From assembly GCF_000814025.1 (NCBI RefSeq), contig NZ_JWLL01000001.1, positions 186,001 to 250,000 of the forward strand: DNA of 64,000 nt, written 5' to 3'. The first letter of the stretch is position 1. Every line of letters starts with the position of its first letter. This DNA is from Tateyamaria sp. ANG-S1 (GTDB lineage Bacteria > Pseudomonadota > Alphaproteobacteria > Rhodobacterales > Rhodobacteraceae). The notes under the pieces are model-generated. The model searched no databases and was not told the origin of the DNA. It saw only the letters and a list, made by a program, of their open reading frames with translations. Made by a program: the position numbers and the translations under genes. Shown here in pieces: positions 61,276-64,000 of this stretch.

Positions 61276-61315
61276 GTGTCACCCCCTGTGCACCCTGCGT
61301 GCACCCCCTGTGCAC
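61276..61315 (+). repeat. Phased GTRCAC element, copy C
   Basis: GGGTGTCACCCCC and GTGCAC boxes at 61288, 61299 and 61310; spacing 12-11-11. A GTTAAC palindrome follows at 61339. Lies between the GntR gene and a small lipoprotein gene. Confidence 0.85.
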
Positions 61316-61403
61316 CCCCAACGGGCGCTTGGACGGTGGTTAACGCAACGCGCGGTGGGTTCTGTTCACCGGATGTTAACCAAGTGTCGGCTTTGCTGCG
61401 CTC

Positions 61404-61808
61404 ATGCGTTTCCTTCTGTTTGCCTGCCTTACCCTCGCCGCCTGCAACACGCCTGGCCCGCATTTTCGCGGTTTGCCCGCCACCACGGTCACGGTTGACG
61501 GCTCCACCTTTGACGTACGCGTCAACGGGCGGCTGGCGGAGGCGCTGCGGACGAACATGCAGTATGCGCCGCGCTTTGGTCCCATCAGACAACGCGCGGC
61601 CAAGGCGATGGAGATCGTGAGCGGCTGCGAGGTCAAGGAGGTGCGGGGGGATCAAGCTCTGGCCACTGGCATTCTGGATTGTGGCAAGGGCGGTCCGTCC
61701 GTCGACCGGCAGGTGCCGCAGGACGAGCTAAGCTGTTACACGCTCGACAGCTATGTCAGCCCGGCCACGGATGAACTTGTGCTGGCCGTGGATTGCGACG
61801 TGATCTGA
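61404..61808 (+). CDS. Small lipoprotein
   Basis: 134 residues with a lipobox LTLAAC (C14), so lipid-anchored. The mature part has TVTVDGSTFDVRVNGRLAEA and a Cys pair (SGCEVKEV, LDCGKGG). Family not recognised. It sits just downstream of the phased GTRCAC element and upstream of smc, 125 bp apart. Possibly an outer-membrane-attached protein. Confidence 0.65.
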   Translation: MRFLLFACLTLAACNTPGPHFRGLPATTVTVDGSTFDVRVNGRLAEALRTNMQYAPRFGPIRQRAAKAMEIVSGCEVKEVRGDQALATGILDCGKGGPSVDRQVPQDELSCYTLDSYVSPATDELVLAVDCDVI

Positions 61809-61933
61809 CGCCGCTGCCCGCAATATCTTGTGGATAAACCCGCCCAAATCGCAGTTTGTGGGGGCGTGGCGTTGACAGCTTTGCCCATGGCCGTCCACCA
61901 TGCCAGCCCAACCAGACTCACTTTGGGGGCCGC

Positions 61934-64000
61934 GTGCGCTTTTCCAAACTCCGACTGACAGGCTTCAAATCCTTTGTCGATCCGACAGATCTGATCATCG
62001 CGGACGGGTTGACCGGCGTGGTCGGCCCCAATGGCTGCGGCAAGTCGAACCTGCTGGAAGCGCTGCGCTGGGTGATGGGTGAGAACCGCCCCACGGCGAT
62101 GCGCGGCGGGGGGATGGAGGATGTGATCTTTGCCGGCGCGTCGACCCGGCCCGCGCGCAACTTTGCCGAGGTCAGCCTGCACATCGACAACTCGGAGCGT
62201 TTGGCCCCCGCCGGGTTCAACGATCAGGACGCGCTGGAGATCGTGCGCCGGATCACGCGGGATGTGGGCAGCGCCTACAAGACCAATGGCAAGGACGTGC
62301 GTGCGCGTGATGTGCAGATGCTGTTTGCCGATGCGTCCACGGGCGCGCATTCGCCCGCGCTGGTGCGGCAGGGACAGATTGCGGAGCTGATTAACGCCAA
62401 GCCGAAGAACCGGCGCCGCATTCTTGAGGAAGCGGCTGGGATTTCGGGCCTGTATCAGCGGCGGCATGAGGCCGAGTTGAAGCTGAAAGGGGCCGAGCAG
62501 AACCTGGCCCGCGTCGATGATGTGATCGAGCAGTTGGCGGCGCAGTTGAACCAATTGGCGCGGCAGGCGAGGCAGGCCGCGCGGTATCGCGAGATTGGCG
62601 ATTCCCTGCGCAAGGCCGAGGGGCAGTTGCTGTATCGCCGCTGGCGCGAGGCGGATGATGCGCGGGCGGCGGCGGATGAGGAGTTGCGCGCGCGGACCAC
62701 GGCGGCGGCGCAGGCAGAAGGCGCTGTGCAGGTGTCGGCCAAGGCGCGGGTTGCTGCGGAGGATGCCTTGCCCCCATTGCGCGAGGAGGATGCGATTGCG
62801 GCGGCTGTCTTGCAGCGTCTTGCGGTGCAGCGCGATACGCTGGCGGATCAGGAAGCGCAGGCGGAGCAGGCGATTGAGCGGCTAACCGGGCGGATTGCGC
62901 AGTTGGCCCGCGACATTGAGCGCGAGGGCGGGCTGAACAAGGACGCGGGCGAAACGATTGAGCGTCTGGAATGGGAAGCGGCCGAGATTGCCAAGGCGAG
63001 CGAGGGGCATGAGACGCTGCTGGCAGAGGCAGCCGAGGCGGCGCGCGAGGCGGGTCAGGTCTTGCAGGCCCGCGAGGGCGATCAGTCGGACAAGACCGAG
63101 GATGTGGCGCGGCTGGCAGCGCGGCATGGGTCGGCGCAGCGGCTTCTGGAAGACAGCCGTAAGGTTGAGGCGAAGTCGGAGGCTGAGGCGGAGAAGGCGC
63201 GGGCGGCTGTGGCGACGAGCCGTGCGGCTTTGGACAAGGCGGGCGTGGATTTTGAAGCTGCCGAGGCGGCGTCGGCCGAGGCAGAGGCGACGGCCAAGCG
63301 CGCCGACGCGGCGCTGATCGCGGCGGAGGAGGCGCGGGCCGAGACCCAGTCGCGTGAGGCGGATGCCCGTGCGGAGCGGTCGGAGGCAGAGGGCGAGATG
63401 AACGCCTTGCGCGCTGAGGCCGGGGCGCTTGCCAAGCTGGTGGAGCGGGATACGGCTGAGGGTGGTCAGATCCTCGACCGGTTGCAGGTGCAGCAAGGGT
63501 TTGAAAAGGCGCTTGGTGCGGCTTTGGCCGATGATTTGCGCGCCCCGCAAGTTGAGGCGGATGGGCCGTCTGGTTGGGCGGTGTTGCCTGCCTATGACGT
63601 GGATCAGCCTTTGCCGGAGGGGGTGACGGCGCTGACGGAACACGTGTCGGTGCCGGAGGTGTTGCAGCGCCGGATGTCGCAGATCGGGCTTGTTGACGCG
63701 GATGATGCGGCGCGGTTGCAGCCGCTCTTGAAGCCCGGCCAGCGGTTGGTGTCGCAGGAAGGTGACGTTTGGCGTTGGGATGGTTTCCGTGCTTGGGCCG
63801 AGGATGCGCCGAGTGCGGCAGCTTTGCGCTTGCAGCAGTTGAACCGGTTGGAGGAGTTGAAGCAGTCGTTGGAGCGGGCCACGTCCCGTGCGGATGGTGC
63901 GCGGCAGGCGCATGAAGCTTTGACGGCGCGGATGGCGGAGTTGGCTGAGGCTGATAAGTTGGCCCGCAATACCCGTCGTGAGGCGGACCGGATGGTCGCA
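61934..64000 (+). CDS. smc: Chromosome segregation protein SMC (5' part)
   Basis: Open from the GTG at 61934 to the window edge (689 codons, no stop). The N-terminus is the ATPase head: LRLTGFKSFVDPTDL and Walker A VVGPNGCGKSNLLEALRW, then ENRPTAMRGGGMEDVIFAGA. From about residue 165 a long coiled coil follows (many Ala/Glu/Arg repeats), with the hinge region around residue 530-600 (GWAVLPAYDVDQPLPEGVTA). SMC condenses DNA and holds sister origins. Roughly 1150 residues expected, so the second coil and head lie outside. Confidence 0.96.
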   Translation, partial: MRFSKLRLTGFKSFVDPTDLIIADGLTGVVGPNGCGKSNLLEALRWVMGENRPTAMRGGGMEDVIFAGASTRPARNFAEVSLHIDNSERLAPAGFNDQDALEIVRRITRDVGSAYKTNGKDVRARDVQMLFADASTGAHSPALVRQGQIAELINAKPKNRRRILEEAAGISGLYQRRHEAELKLKGAEQNLARVDDVIEQLAAQLNQLARQARQAARYREIGDSLRKAEGQLLYRRWREADDARAAADEELRARTTAAAQAEGAVQVSAKARVAAEDALPPLREEDAIAAAVLQRLAVQRDTLADQEAQAEQAIERLTGRIAQLARDIEREGGLNKDAGETIERLEWEAAEIAKASEGHETLLAEAAEAAREAGQVLQAREGDQSDKTEDVARLAARHGSAQRLLEDSRKVEAKSEAEAEKARAAVATSRAALDKAGVDFEAAEAASAEAEATAKRADAALIAAEEARAETQSREADARAERSEAEGEMNALRAEAGALAKLVERDTAEGGQILDRLQVQQGFEKALGAALADDLRAPQVEADGPSGWAVLPAYDVDQPLPEGVTALTEHVSVPEVLQRRMSQIGLVDADDAARLQPLLKPGQRLVSQEGDVWRWDGFRAWAEDAPSAAALRLQQLNRLEELKQSLERATSRADGARQAHEALTARMAELAEADKLARNTRREADRMVA

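Noticed and set aside
15581-61315. GTRCAC elements as CRISPR arrays
   Set aside because: Boxes are only 6 bp with 5-6 bp linkers and there are no cas genes; they cannot be repeat-spacer units.

Overview
The window comes from a high-GC alphaproteobacterium, almost certainly a Rhodobacterales (Roseobacter-group) member. Support comes from the MipZ-type division ATPase, the ffh...rpsP-rimM-trmD-rplS-rpmE cluster, the split b/b' ATP synthase genes, CtrA-type boxes, and bacteriochlorophyll genes (bchE, bchJ) next to PpsR-like and FnrL-like operators. The last point suggests an aerobic anoxygenic phototroph or a recent descendant of one. No species can be named from the sequence alone.

Layout. 0-8 kb: HAD hydrolase (cut), clpS, an rRNA-methyltransferase-like gene, an SDR without its catalytic lysine, hemF, an AidB-like acyl-CoA dehydrogenase, divergent hemC/hemE around a perfect PpsR-type palindrome, and tRNA-Met. 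8-15.5 kb: an MttB-family methyltransferase, a sarcosine/dimethylglycine-dehydrogenase-type flavoprotein and a TRAP transporter, probably for methylated amines or a related solute. 15.6-23.6 kb: an aerobic benzoyl-CoA (box) cluster with ligase, hydrolase, boxC, boxB, a Cys-rich mini-protein, a flavodoxin, a BoxR-like regulator and a free-standing 3-hydroxyacyl-CoA-dehydrogenase C-terminal domain. boxA and boxD are not seen. 23.7-27.7 kb: an orphan Tat-exported peptide-binding protein, an amidohydrolase and a RidA protein. 27.7-31.2 kb: the homogentisate pathway (hmgA, two mini membrane proteins, fahA) with a divergent MarR regulator. 31.2-34.7 kb: mipZ and edd-eda (Entner-Doudoroff). 34.8-37.1 kb: bchE-bchJ.

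37.1-40.2 kb is a gene-poor scar. It holds a TolC-like fragment, a decayed IS5-family transposase and one secreted double-NTF2-like protein. 40.2-48.8 kb is the leftward ribosomal/SRP cluster, in which five tandem GNAT acetyltransferases lie between ffh and the chorismate mutase/rpsP genes. 49-56.6 kb is mixed: pabB, a cytochrome c, DinB, a small secreted Cys/His peptide with a CtrA box, azoR, two LysR regulators, EamA and ArsR. 56.7-59.4 kb is the F0 ATP synthase operon. 59.5-64 kb has an orphan PstB-like ATPase, a FadR-type GntR regulator, a small lipoprotein and the start of smc.

The most unusual non-coding signal is a roughly 45-bp intergenic element found three times (15.58, 44.04 and 61.27 kb). 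Each copy has one GTGTCA box and three GTRCAC boxes at exactly the same 12-11-11 bp spacing. Other recurring signals are a GATTTTTTTGAAACAGGGAAG-like 3'-end repeat (three copies), PpsR-type TGT-N12-ACA sites (three), CtrA full boxes (two), and a pair of perfect 10-bp hairpins with mutually complementary triloops between boxC and boxB.
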